From Streptomyces lincolnensis (GTDB lineage: Bacteria; Actinomycetota; Actinomycetes; Streptomycetales; Streptomycetaceae): a DNA stretch of 64,000 nucleotides. The stretch spans positions 744,001 to 808,000 of the forward strand of contig NZ_CP016438.1 of the NCBI RefSeq assembly GCF_001685355.1, given 5' to 3'. Made by a program: the position numbers and the translations under genes. Positions 15,855-24,352 of this stretch are shown here, piece after piece; the first letter of the stretch is position 1; every line of letters begins with the position of its first letter. The notes under the pieces were generated by a model, which was not told where the DNA came from, searched no databases, and saw nothing but the letters and a program-made list of their open reading frames with translations.

Positions 15855-17111
15855 TTGACAGACCGCGCCGTAGGCCGACGCCGTCAGGCTTTGTACCTCT
15901 TGTTCTTCCTGCCAGGCATCGCCCTGTCGTCCTGGGTCACGCGCACCCCGGATGTCCGCGATCAACTGGGCTTGTCCACCGGACAGATGGGACTGGTCCT
16001 GTTCGGTCTGTCCGTGGGTTCCATGATCGGCATTCTGTGTTCCGGACGTTTCGTGTCCCGGTTCGGCACCCGGCCGGTCATCGCGCTCGGCACTCTCCTG
16101 ATCGTCGCGAGCACGGTCGTCATCGGTGTGGGCAGCGCCGTGCAGTCGGCACCCCTGGTCACCGCGGGACTGTGCCTGTTCGGCGCGGGCATGGGCGGCG
16201 GCGAGGTAGCGGTCAATGTGGACGGCGCCGACGTGGAGCGCATCACCGGGACCGTGGTGCTCCCCACGCTGCACGGCTGCTTCAGCCTGGGCACGGTCAT
16301 CGGGGGTTCGGCCGGCATGGCGGCCACCGCCGCCGCGATCCCCGTCCCCTGGCACATGGCCGTGGTCGCCCTGGCAGCCACGGGGATGCTGGTCCACGCC
16401 CTGCGTTCCGTTCCCGGGGGTGTCGGCATCAGCGCCGCGCCGTCGGCACCGGGTCCCGGTGCGGCGCGACGGTCCGGGCCTCAGGTGTGGAAGGACCGGA
16501 AGCTGCTGCTGATCGGCGCCATCGTGCTGGCCATGGCGCTGGCCGAGGGCGCCGCCAACGACTGGCTGCCGCTGCTCATGGTCGACGGCCACGGCCTTGA
16601 CGCCACGATGGGCTCGCTCGTCTTCGTGGGGTTCGCGGCGGCGATGACGCTGGGACGCTTCAGCGGCGGGTTCTTCCTCAGTCGTTTCGGGCGGGCCGCT
16701 GTCGTGCGCGCGAGCGCCGTCTCCGGAGCCGTCGGACTTCTCCTGGTCATCTTCTCCGACAACGCTGCCGTAGCGGCAACAGCCGTACTCTTCTGGGGAC
16801 TTGGGGCCTCCCTCGGTTTCCCCGTGGCCCTGTCGGCGGCGGGCGACTCTGGCCCCGACCAGACCGCCCGCGTCTCACTGGTCGCCGTCATCGGCTACGT
16901 CGCCTTCCTCGTGGGGCCCCCGGCCCTGGGGTTCCTGGGCGACCACTACGGGCTGCGCTCGGCCATGGTGGTGGTTCTGGTGTTCGTCGCCTCCGCCATC
17001 CTCATCGCTCCCGCCGCCGACACCCGCAAGCGCACCGCCGCGGTGGACGGGGCCCAGCGCACGCAACCCAGCACAGATCCCGCAGGGCAACACCAAGGAG
17101 ACCACTCATGA
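15855..17111 (+). CDS. MFS transporter
   Basis: A 418-aa integral membrane transporter with about 12 hydrophobic segments. It begins at TTG 15855 (GGAG 7 bp upstream), giving MTDRAVGRRRQALYLLFFLPG. MFS hallmarks include GRFVSRFGTRPVIALG (loop 2-3 motif) and the matching GGFFLSRFGRAAVVRASAVSG in the second half. It resembles the YbjJ/FucP-like subgroup; export of a small metabolite is likely but the substrate is unknown. Its stop overlaps the start of the LLM gene (ATGA), so the two are translationally coupled. Confidence 0.9.
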   Translation: MTDRAVGRRRQALYLLFFLPGIALSSWVTRTPDVRDQLGLSTGQMGLVLFGLSVGSMIGILCSGRFVSRFGTRPVIALGTLLIVASTVVIGVGSAVQSAPLVTAGLCLFGAGMGGGEVAVNVDGADVERITGTVVLPTLHGCFSLGTVIGGSAGMAATAAAIPVPWHMAVVALAATGMLVHALRSVPGGVGISAAPSAPGPGAARRSGPQVWKDRKLLLIGAIVLAMALAEGAANDWLPLLMVDGHGLDATMGSLVFVGFAAAMTLGRFSGGFFLSRFGRAAVVRASAVSGAVGLLLVIFSDNAAVAATAVLFWGLGASLGFPVALSAAGDSGPDQTARVSLVAVIGYVAFLVGPPALGFLGDHYGLRSAMVVVLVFVASAILIAPAADTRKRTAAVDGAQRTQPSTDPAGQHQGDHS

Positions 17112-18076
17112 GCCCGCAGGATGCGTCCGGCACGATCGGCGTCCTCCTCCCCCGCGACATCCCCCACGCCGACCTCATCCCCTTCGCGCAGGAAGCGGAC
17201 GACTACGGCTTCGGAGAACTGTGGGTCGTCGAGGACCTCGGCTACCGCGGAGGGCTCGTCCAGGCCGCCACTGTGCTGGCCCGCACCCGCCGCATCCGCG
17301 TCGGAGTCGGGCTGCTGCCCGCCGCCGCCCGCAACGTCGCCTTCGCCGCGATGGAAGCGGCCACGCTCGCCCAGCTCCACCCCGGCCGCCTCGACCTCGC
17401 GGTCGGACACGGCATGCCCGACTGGATGCGCAGCGCCGGAGCCTGGCCCGCCAGCCCTCTGACGCTGCTCGGCGAGTACATCCACACGCTCAAGACACTG
17501 CTGGCAGGCCGACCGGCCGACATGGACGGCCGTTACGTCCGGCTCGACGGACTGTGCCTGGACCCGTCGGTACTGCCCGAGCACGTCCCCGACATCTTCG
17601 CCGGAGTTCGCGGACCCAAGTCACTCGCCCTCTCCGGTGAAGTGGCCGACGGCACCCTGCTCGCCGAGCCGGTCTCACCCGAGTACGTCCGCCACGCCCT
17701 CACCAGCATCAACGCGCAGCGCCCGCACCGGATCGCCACCTACAACATCACCGTCGTCGACGACGACCCGCACGCCGCCCTCGCCACGGCACGGCCCGCC
17801 CTGGCGCCCCTGGGCGATCCCGACTGGGCACCCCACATCGTTCCCCTCGGCTTCCACGACGAACTCGCCGCGCTGCGCCGCACCAGCAAGAGCGCGCAGG
17901 AGTTCGCTCAGGCGATACCCGAGGAGTGGGCGCACCGGCTGGCCCTGACGGGCACGCCCGACCACGTCCGTGCCCGCATACAGGACCTCTTCACGTCAGG
18001 AGTCACCACCGCCGTCCTCAGTCCCGTCGGGCCCGACTATCGGTCCGCGCTCGCCGGCCTGGCCAAGGTCCTCTGA
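17108..18076 (+). CDS. LLM-class flavin-dependent oxidoreductase
   Basis: A 322-aa luciferase-like enzyme starting at ATG 17108 behind AAGGAGACC. Family features are IGVLLPRDIPHADLIPFAQE, the strand ending VVEDLGYRGGLVQAA, RIRVGVGLLPAAARNVAFAAM, RLDLAVGHGMPDWM and the C-terminal LTGTPDHVRARIQDLF. Either FMN or F420 could be the cofactor. It is coupled to the MFS transporter, suggesting one oxidises or reduces a compound that the other moves. The substrate is unknown. It is full length. Confidence 0.9.
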   Translation: MSPQDASGTIGVLLPRDIPHADLIPFAQEADDYGFGELWVVEDLGYRGGLVQAATVLARTRRIRVGVGLLPAAARNVAFAAMEAATLAQLHPGRLDLAVGHGMPDWMRSAGAWPASPLTLLGEYIHTLKTLLAGRPADMDGRYVRLDGLCLDPSVLPEHVPDIFAGVRGPKSLALSGEVADGTLLAEPVSPEYVRHALTSINAQRPHRIATYNITVVDDDPHAALATARPALAPLGDPDWAPHIVPLGFHDELAALRRTSKSAQEFAQAIPEEWAHRLALTGTPDHVRARIQDLFTSGVTTAVLSPVGPDYRSALAGLAKVL

Positions 18077-18734
18077 CCTCTGCGGCAGATACGCCGACAG
18101 CGGTCCGCGGTCCGCGTTGAGCACGATGCAACAGGAGGTTTGCACGTCGCGTCACAGGTCTGGTGTGAGGGGCGGCGGGATGCTCACGCTGCTCGTCGGC
18201 CGGTGCCCACAGTGAAGATGGCCCGGCCGTGGTGTGGGCGCTCATGCCGCGCCCGGACCTGGTCCTCACCATGACGATGACGCCTACGTCGCGCTGCGTG
18301 CGGCCGCGCGGCGACGCGGTGATCGCTCCGTCGGTGACGCGGCGGCTGATCGACCGGTATGTGACGGGAGCCGCCGTCCCATGTCCATGACCCGACGGGG
18401 GTCCGCGTCGTCGCCGACGAGAGCGGACAGGTTCGTCCTGGCGGATGACCCTGTCGAGCGCTCGGGATGGTTTCACGATGACACAGCCGCTGCGCATCGA
18501 CTCCACCGCCGTCGACTTCTTCACCGACACCTTGGCCCGCGTCCTCACCGAACTGGGCCACCAGGACGGAAGTGATCACCTCCGCTGACTGCCACCCCGG
18601 CGCGATCTCGGCCCACTCCCAGCACAGCGCGGACGCCGGTCGCGTCCTGCCGTACACCGAATGGACCAGCATCGAGGCGCATCGACCGGGCAGGCAGTGG
18701 ATCACCTCGGCAGACCCACCGGTAACGTAGGGGT
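18077..18734. other. Long intergenic region with gene relics
   Basis: About 660 bp with no intact gene. It contains a response-regulator relic at about 18315-18369 (listed separately). A small frame from ATG 18478 to TGA 18588 starts MTQPLRIDSTAVDFFTDTLA, has 36 codons and is unassigned. The final 30 bp contain GTAACGTAGGGG before the RNase J start, probably its promoter -10 and ribosome-binding region. Confidence 0.45.
18315..18369 (+). pseudogene. NarL-type response regulator relic
   Basis: About 18 codons read DAVIAPSVTRRLIDRYVT. This matches the linker helix between the receiver and LuxR domains of Streptomyces NarL-type response regulators (GDALLAPSVTRRLI). Neither the receiver nor the HTH is readable around it. 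It is a short relic, useful only as a sign of past gene content. Confidence 0.45.
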
Positions 18735-20420
18735 ATGAGCCATCCACACCCAGAACTCAAAGCCGCCCCGCCACTGCCCGCCGGCGGACTGAGGGTGACC
18801 GCCCTGGGAGGCCTGGGCGAAATCGGCCGGAACATGACCGTCTTCGAGCATGCCGGCAAACTGCTGATCGTGGACTGCGGTGTGCTGTTCCCGGAGGAGA
18901 ACCAGCCGGGCGTGGATGTGATCCTGCCCGACTTCACCTCGATCCGGGACCGCCTCGACGACATCCTGGGCATCGTGCTCACCCACGGCCACGAGGACCA
19001 CATCGGGGCCGTGCCCTATCTGCTGCGGGAGCGCCGGGACATCCCCGTCGTCGGCTCCAAGCTGACCCTCGCCTTCCTGGAGGCCAAGCTCAAGGAGCAC
19101 GGCATCAGGCCCCGCACGGTGCGCGTGCGCGAGGGCGACCGGCGCGGCTTCGGCCCCTTCGACTGCGAGTTCGTGGCGGTCAACCACTCCATCCCGGACA
19201 GCCTCGCCGTCGCGATCCGCACCGAGGCCGGGATGGTGCTGCACACCGGTGACTTCAAGATGGACCAGTTCCCGCTGGACGACCGCATCACCGATCTGCG
19301 TGCCTTCGCCCGTCTCGGCGAGGAGGGCGTGGACCTGTTCCTCACCGACTCCACCAACGCCGAGGTCCCCGGCTTCACCACCTCCGAACGCGAACTGAAC
19401 CCCGCGATCGAACAGGTGATGCGCACCGCGCCAAGGCGGGTCATCGTCTCCAGCTTCGCCAGCCATGTGCACCGCATCCAGCAGGTCCTGGACGCCGCCC
19501 ACCAGCACGGCCGCAAGGTGGCCTTCGTGGGCCGCTCCATGGTCCGCAACATGGGCATCGCCCGTGACCTGGGCTACCTCAAGGTTCCGTCCAACCTGAT
19601 CGTGACCCCCAAGGAGCTGGAGAAGCTCCCCGACCACAAGATCACCCTGGTGTGCACCGGCTCCCAGGGCGAACCGATGGCCGCCCTGTCCCGGATGGCC
19701 AACCGCGACCACCAGATCCGCATCGGCAAGGGCGACACCGTCCTGCTCGCCAGTTCCCTCATCCCCGGCAACGAGAACGCCATCTACCGGGTGATCAACG
19801 GTCTGACCCGGTGGGGCGCCAACGTCGTGCACAAGGGCAACGCCAAGGTGCACGTCTCCGGCCACGCCAGCGCCGGCGAACTCGTCTACTGCTACAACAT
19901 CGTCCGCCCCCGCAACGTCATGCCCGTCCACGGCGAGTTCCGTCACCTGCGGGCCAACGCCGACCTCGCCATCCGTACCGGCGTCGACCCCGACCGGGTC
20001 GTCATCGCCGAGGACGGTGTCGTCGTCGACCTCGTCGACGGCCGCGCCTCCATCGTCGGCAAGGTGCCCGCGGGCAACGTCTACGTGGACGGCATGGAAG
20101 TCGGCGGCGCCACCGAAGCGTCCCTCAAGGACCGCGTCACCCTTGCCCAGGAGGGCGTCATCACGGTCGTCGCCATCGTCGACGCCGACACCGGCGCCCT
20201 GGCCGAGGCCCCCGACTTCCTGGCCCGCGGCTTCGTCCACGACGAGGCCACCTTCGAGCCGGTGATCCCCGTCATCGAGAAGACGCTGGCCACCGCCGCC
20301 CAGGAAAGCGTCGGCGACGCCCACCAGCTCGAACAGCTCATCGCCCGTGCCGTGGGCAACTGGGCGTTCCGCACCCACCGCCGCAGGCCGCTGATCATCC
20401 CGGTCGTCATCGACGCCTGA
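18735..20420 (+). CDS. rnj: Ribonuclease J
   Basis: A 561-aa beta-CASP metallo-beta-lactamase ribonuclease. The zinc-binding motif THGHEDH is at residues 83-89, NHSIPDS and HTGDFKMDQ supply further metal ligands, and the beta-CASP region includes VSSFASHVHRIQQ and GRSMVRNMGIARDLGYL, with VTPKELEKLPDHKI, TGSQGEPMAAL and the HVSGHASAGEL and PVHGEFRHL motifs. RNase J is an essential or near-essential 5'-3' exo- and endoribonuclease for mRNA decay and rRNA maturation. In many actinomycetes it lies next to dapA, but not here, so a second paralogue is possible. It is intact. Confidence 0.97.
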   Translation: MSHPHPELKAAPPLPAGGLRVTALGGLGEIGRNMTVFEHAGKLLIVDCGVLFPEENQPGVDVILPDFTSIRDRLDDILGIVLTHGHEDHIGAVPYLLRERRDIPVVGSKLTLAFLEAKLKEHGIRPRTVRVREGDRRGFGPFDCEFVAVNHSIPDSLAVAIRTEAGMVLHTGDFKMDQFPLDDRITDLRAFARLGEEGVDLFLTDSTNAEVPGFTTSERELNPAIEQVMRTAPRRVIVSSFASHVHRIQQVLDAAHQHGRKVAFVGRSMVRNMGIARDLGYLKVPSNLIVTPKELEKLPDHKITLVCTGSQGEPMAALSRMANRDHQIRIGKGDTVLLASSLIPGNENAIYRVINGLTRWGANVVHKGNAKVHVSGHASAGELVYCYNIVRPRNVMPVHGEFRHLRANADLAIRTGVDPDRVVIAEDGVVVDLVDGRASIVGKVPAGNVYVDGMEVGGATEASLKDRVTLAQEGVITVVAIVDADTGALAEAPDFLARGFVHDEATFEPVIPVIEKTLATAAQESVGDAHQLEQLIARAVGNWAFRTHRRRPLIIPVVIDA

Positions 20421-20504
20421 CCGGGCCCCCGGCGCCTCCGCTTCCACGCCGGCAGCAGCGGCGGCACTCATGCATCCAGGAACGAACGTCAGAAGGGGCA
20501 GCGG

Positions 20505-21239
20505 ATGAGCCTGCGCTTCGAGGAGATCGACTGGCAGCCGACACCGATGGGCGAGATCAGTCTGCGCCGGCGCCGTCACCCGGGCTCGGGCGAGGATGTG
20601 TACGAGGTGAAGCTCGGCGACGAGTTCCTGATGTCGAGCCTCTTCACCGCCGGCGAGATCGCGCTCACGGAACTCGGACTGGCGAAGCTGCCGGACACCG
20701 AACTGGACGTCGCCGTCGGCGGACTCGGACTCGGCTACACCGCCCAGGCGGCGCTGGACGACCCCCGAGTCCGCTCGCTGACGGTGATCGACGCTCTCGC
20801 CGAAGTCATCGACTGGCACCAGCGGCACCTGGTGCCCCTCGGAGCGCGGCTGACGTCGGACGCCCGCTGCCGCCTGGTGCACGGCGACTTCTTCGCGCTG
20901 GCCGCCGACCCCGGCGGCCTGGACCCGGAGCATCCCGGCCGCCGCTTCCACGCCGTCCTGCTGGACGTCGACCACTCACCGCGCCATGTCCTGCATCCCC
21001 GGCATGCGGCGCTCTACGAGCCTGCCGGGCTCCGTGCCCTCGCCGAACACCTCCACCCCGGCGGGGTGTTCGCCCTGTGGTCGAACGACCCGCCTGACGA
21101 GGAGTTCACCTCCGCGCTCAGGGAGGTCTTCGCACAGGCAGCGGCCCATGTCGTCGACTTCGACAACCCTTTGCAGGGCGGCACCTCGGCCAACACCGTC
21201 TACCTGGCCGTAGTGCACAACAGTGACGCGCGCTACTGA
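20505..21239 (+). CDS. Spermidine synthase-like methyltransferase-fold protein
   Basis: A 244-aa class-I Rossmann protein. The nucleotide/SAM region reads VAVGGLGLGYTAQAALDD, followed by LTVIDALAEVIDWHQRHL and HAVLLDVDHSPRHVLHP, and PGGVFALWSNDPPDEEF. It resembles the spermine/spermidine synthase superfamily, but N-terminal residues for polyamine binding are not obvious, so the substrate is unsettled. It follows RNase J by 84 bp on the same strand. Its stop overlaps by 7 bp the convergent stop of the GH2 gene. Confidence 0.82.
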   Translation: MSLRFEEIDWQPTPMGEISLRRRRHPGSGEDVYEVKLGDEFLMSSLFTAGEIALTELGLAKLPDTELDVAVGGLGLGYTAQAALDDPRVRSLTVIDALAEVIDWHQRHLVPLGARLTSDARCRLVHGDFFALAADPGGLDPEHPGRRFHAVLLDVDHSPRHVLHPRHAALYEPAGLRALAEHLHPGGVFALWSNDPPDEEFTSALREVFAQAAAHVVDFDNPLQGGTSANTVYLAVVHNSDARY

Positions 21240-24049
21240 GAGAACGAGAAGTACAGGGTTCGACCGTAGTCGCCCGTCGCCGTGGTGGGGCCGCCGCTGG
21301 GGCCGAGCGCGGCCGGCGCGTCGAACTTGGTGCCGATCGCGGGGATGGCGTCGAGGAACGACAGGTCTCCCTTCGGGAAGGGCGGCGCGGTATGGCGGGG
21401 GTCGGGTCCGAACCGGGGGGTGAAGAGGCGGAGATAGAGGTCCTCGTCCTCGCAGGCCACGGTGAGACGTCCGGCGGTGGTGTGCAGGGACGCCCAGCGG
21501 ACGCCCGCGTGGTAGCCCTTGAACTCCGGGTACACCCAGCCGTCGGCACCGGTCGCGGTGTCGTTGTACTGCTTCGTCCAGACGTCCGTCGCGACGCCGC
21601 GCAGCCGGTTCTTCCATACCCTGTGCGGTCCGTGGCCGAGCCACGTCACGCCGGTCACCTGCGATTCGGGATGGTCGAAGCCGACACCGAAGAGGTCGTG
21701 CTCGCCGGTGAGGTGGTAGCGGTAGTCCAACTGAAGCAGACCGCTGGGGTGCAGACTCCACCGGACGTGGCGCAGGACGCCGGAGTACTCGGCCCGCACC
21801 GTGTAGCTGCTGCCGTCGGGCCCGTGCGTCAGGCGGACGAGGTCGGCCGTTCCGGTGGTGGGCAGCGGGCCGCGGGACAGCGCGAAGTCCCGCTCTCGGT
21901 GGGTGACGCCGGCGAGCATGCCCGTCGTGGCGTCGAGGGTGACCGTGGTGTGGCGGGATGTCAGGGTGAGCCTGTCGTCCGTGAGCCGGCCGCGTACGGC
22001 TGGGCCCGGGCCCAGCCGTACCAGCCGTCGGGCCTGGTCGGCGGCGGACGCGATGGTCCATGTCCAGTGGTGGATCTCGCGGCCGTCGGCATCGGTGACG
22101 GTGAGCGCCAGGGCGTCGGCGCGTCGCCAGCCGGACGGCAGGGGCAGGCGCAGCACTCCTTGCGCGCCGGGCTCGATGTCCGGGGCGGCGGCGGTGCCTT
22201 GGGCGCGCACCGTGTGGCCGTCCCGCCGCTGCGACGGGGTGCGGAAGTCCAGGAGCCGCCAAGTGAACCGGCAGGTGCGGGTGTTGGTGAAGGCGTAGTG
22301 GTTGGTGAGGCTGATCCGCCCGTCGAAGTCGTCCGGCAGGGCGGAGGTGAACCGCTCCGGCTCGGCGAGTTGTACGGGAGACCAGATGTCCTTGATCGTG
22401 TAGAAGCTGGCCTCCTTCTCGCGGAAGGGGCCGAGGATGCCGTCGGGTGCGGCGTTGCCCGCCACGTCGATGGCGCCGCCGAGGTCGTCTCGCACGATGC
22501 CCTCGTCGATCAGTGACCACAGGAAGCCTCCGGCACTGAGCCGTTCACGGCCCATCAGCTTCCAGTAGTCGTCGAGTCCCGCGCCGGCGCCGCCGTCGTA
22601 GAGGCCGTGGAGGAACTCGGTGGGCATGAAGACGTCGTCGCGTTCCTGGAGGATGCGGCGCGTGCTGTCGTACGTCTCGTAGTGGTCGGTGTTGATGTCT
22701 CCGAAGGTGGCCCAGGGGTGGAGTACGGCGCGCTGCTGGGGGTCGTGGCGGGCGTAGTCGTCGTCGAGGGCGGTGTTCCAGCCGCCTTCGTTGCCGTTGC
22801 ACCAGAACAGGATCGACGGGTGGTTGACGTCACGGGTGACGAGGGAGGCGACGAGGGGCTTGCCTGCCGCTTCGTCGTATGACTTCTGCCAGCCGGCCAG
22901 TTCGTCGAGGACGTAGAGCCCGAGTTCGTCGGCGAGGTCGAGGAAGTGCGTGTCCGGCGGGTAGTGGGACATCCGGACCGCGTTCATGTTCATCTCCTGC
23001 ATCAGGAGGATGTCCTTGCGGCTGATGCGTGCGCTGGTCGCCCGGCCGGACGTGGGCCAGATGGTGTGCCGGTTGGCTCCCTTGAGGAGGATCTTGACGC
23101 CGTTGACGTACACGCCGTCGCCGGGGCGCACTTCGACAGTGCGAAAGCCGAATCTCTCGTCGACGCGGTGGACGGTGCGGCGGTCGCCGGCGCGGAGCGC
23201 GACCTCGACGCGGTAGAGGTGCGGGGTCTCCGCCGTCCACTGCCGGGGGGAGTCGACGGTGGTCCTGAGTGTCACCGTCGTGTCGCCGGGGGCGACGGCC
23301 GCGGTGAACGGGGCGCCGACCGGGCGCCCGGAGAGGTCGGTTACCCGGGCTACGAGGCGGTCGGCGGAACCGGTGCCCGACAGATGGGCGTCGATCCGCA
23401 GTGTGCCGTCGGCTCGGGCGTCGACGGCGATGCGTTCGATGTGCTGGAGCGGGAATGCCTCCAGATGGACGGGGCGGTAGATGCCGCCGAAGTTCCAGTA
23501 GTCCCCCAGGCGTTCGGCCCGGTTGACGGAGTCGTCGGCGGATTCCTTGCTGACCGTCACCTCCAGGAGGTTGTCCCGCCCCGGACGCAGCTTTCCGGTC
23601 ACCTCATGACGGAACCGGTAGAAGCCGCCGCGGTGAACCGGCCCGGCCGGCTCACCGTTGATCCATGCCTCGGTGTCGGTCATCGCCCCTTCGAACACCA
23701 GGAAGACGCGCCTGTCATGCCAGTGGGCGGGGGGCGTGAAGGTGCGCCGGTAGCGGCCCTTTTCCTCCGGGACCAGATTCCACCCGTAGTTGTACGTGCC
23801 GTATCCGTGGAACTCCCAGTTGGACGGAACCGGGATGCTGCCCCAACTGCCGCTGTGCCGCCCGCTCGTGCACAGAAAGTCCCAGTCGACCGGGTGGTCG
23901 GCGTCCACTCCGGACAGATACAGGCGCTCGGTGCGCGTGGAGGCGTCCGTTCCGTCAGCCGTCCCGGCGGCCTGGGCCGAGCCCGCGGAAAGGCCTCCGG
24001 CGGCGCCTGCGGCGCCGAGGATCAGAACGCCGCGACGTGACATTTGCAT
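21233..24049 (-). CDS. Exported glycoside hydrolase family 2 enzyme
   Basis: A 938-aa beta-galactosidase-type GH2 protein. The N-terminus (MQMSRRGVLILGAAGAAGG) has a twin-arginine-like signal ending near AQAA. A jelly-roll sugar-binding domain follows (VPSNWEFHGYGTYNYGW, AMTDTEAWINGEPAG), then an immunoglobulin-like domain and the TIM barrel. The acid/base Glu is in FWCNGNEGGWN and the nucleophile Glu probably in MPTEFLHG. The C-terminal beta-domains complete the usual layout. It probably removes beta-galactosyl or related residues from plant glycans. ATG 24049 has GGAG upstream. It is divergent from the xyloglucanase gene, with a LacI-type palindrome between them. Confidence 0.93.
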   Translation of the reverse strand: MQMSRRGVLILGAAGAAGGLSAGSAQAAGTADGTDASTRTERLYLSGVDADHPVDWDFLCTSGRHSGSWGSIPVPSNWEFHGYGTYNYGWNLVPEEKGRYRRTFTPPAHWHDRRVFLVFEGAMTDTEAWINGEPAGPVHRGGFYRFRHEVTGKLRPGRDNLLEVTVSKESADDSVNRAERLGDYWNFGGIYRPVHLEAFPLQHIERIAVDARADGTLRIDAHLSGTGSADRLVARVTDLSGRPVGAPFTAAVAPGDTTVTLRTTVDSPRQWTAETPHLYRVEVALRAGDRRTVHRVDERFGFRTVEVRPGDGVYVNGVKILLKGANRHTIWPTSGRATSARISRKDILLMQEMNMNAVRMSHYPPDTHFLDLADELGLYVLDELAGWQKSYDEAAGKPLVASLVTRDVNHPSILFWCNGNEGGWNTALDDDYARHDPQQRAVLHPWATFGDINTDHYETYDSTRRILQERDDVFMPTEFLHGLYDGGAGAGLDDYWKLMGRERLSAGGFLWSLIDEGIVRDDLGGAIDVAGNAAPDGILGPFREKEASFYTIKDIWSPVQLAEPERFTSALPDDFDGRISLTNHYAFTNTRTCRFTWRLLDFRTPSQRRDGHTVRAQGTAAAPDIEPGAQGVLRLPLPSGWRRADALALTVTDADGREIHHWTWTIASAADQARRLVRLGPGPAVRGRLTDDRLTLTSRHTTVTLDATTGMLAGVTHRERDFALSRGPLPTTGTADLVRLTHGPDGSSYTVRAEYSGVLRHVRWSLHPSGLLQLDYRYHLTGEHDLFGVGFDHPESQVTGVTWLGHGPHRVWKNRLRGVATDVWTKQYNDTATGADGWVYPEFKGYHAGVRWASLHTTAGRLTVACEDEDLYLRLFTPRFGPDPRHTAPPFPKGDLSFLDAIPAIGTKFDAPAALGPSGGPTTATGDYGRTLYFSFSQ

Positions 24050-24105
24050 GACATCTCCAGCCTGACAAGAACCATCGAGGGGGGAACGGGCGGCACGGGA
24101 TTGTC

Positions 24106-24115
24106 GAAGCGCTTC
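24106..24115. promoter_or_regulatory. LacI-type operator-like palindrome
   Basis: GAAGCGCTTC is a perfect 10-bp palindrome 57-66 bp upstream of the GH2 start, in the GH2/GH74 divergent gap. Sites with a central CGCT/GCGC and symmetric GAAG arms are typical of LacI/CcpA-family sugar regulators, which would give substrate-dependent control of both genes. No LacI gene lies in the window. Confidence 0.5.
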
Positions 24116-24276
24116 CGCGCACAACACCGCAGATCAGAGCACACCCGTAGGAGCGACGATGACATTAGGAGTCGAATGAATCGAATACAAGAGGGCGGTA
24201 GCCCGCACAAAACTCCCCTCCCCTCGGCACCGCCAGACATTTAATTACAAACCGGACATGCACAATGACCCGCAGT

Positions 24277-24317
24277 GATCACGCCTGCGGATCAGTCACT
24301 GATCCGCAGGCGTGATC
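24277..24317. promoter_or_regulatory. 41-bp near-perfect palindrome before the xyloglucanase gene
   Basis: A 20-bp arm beginning GATCACGCCTGC (24277-24296) is followed by one base (C) and the exact complementary arm (24298-24317). There are no mismatches. It ends 35 bp before the GH74 start, so in RNA it would form a very stable hairpin in the 5' leader; in DNA it could be an operator. The surrounding gap (24050-24352) is otherwise unusually AT-rich with no gene. Confidence 0.85.
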
Positions 24318-24352
24318 GCCCTCACCCCCAGCACCACAGATTGAGGTAGGTC

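Noticed and set aside
18478..18588. Small 36-codon plus-strand frame upstream of RNase J
   Set aside because: It has an ATG but no ribosome site or similarity that I recognise; it is mentioned only in the description of the gap.
18702..20975. Very long open frame on the strand opposite RNase J
   Set aside because: It mirrors the RNase J gene (GC-rich third positions keep the antisense frame open), is compositionally odd (Asp/Gly/Val/His-rich) and shows no domain. RNase J has complete motifs.
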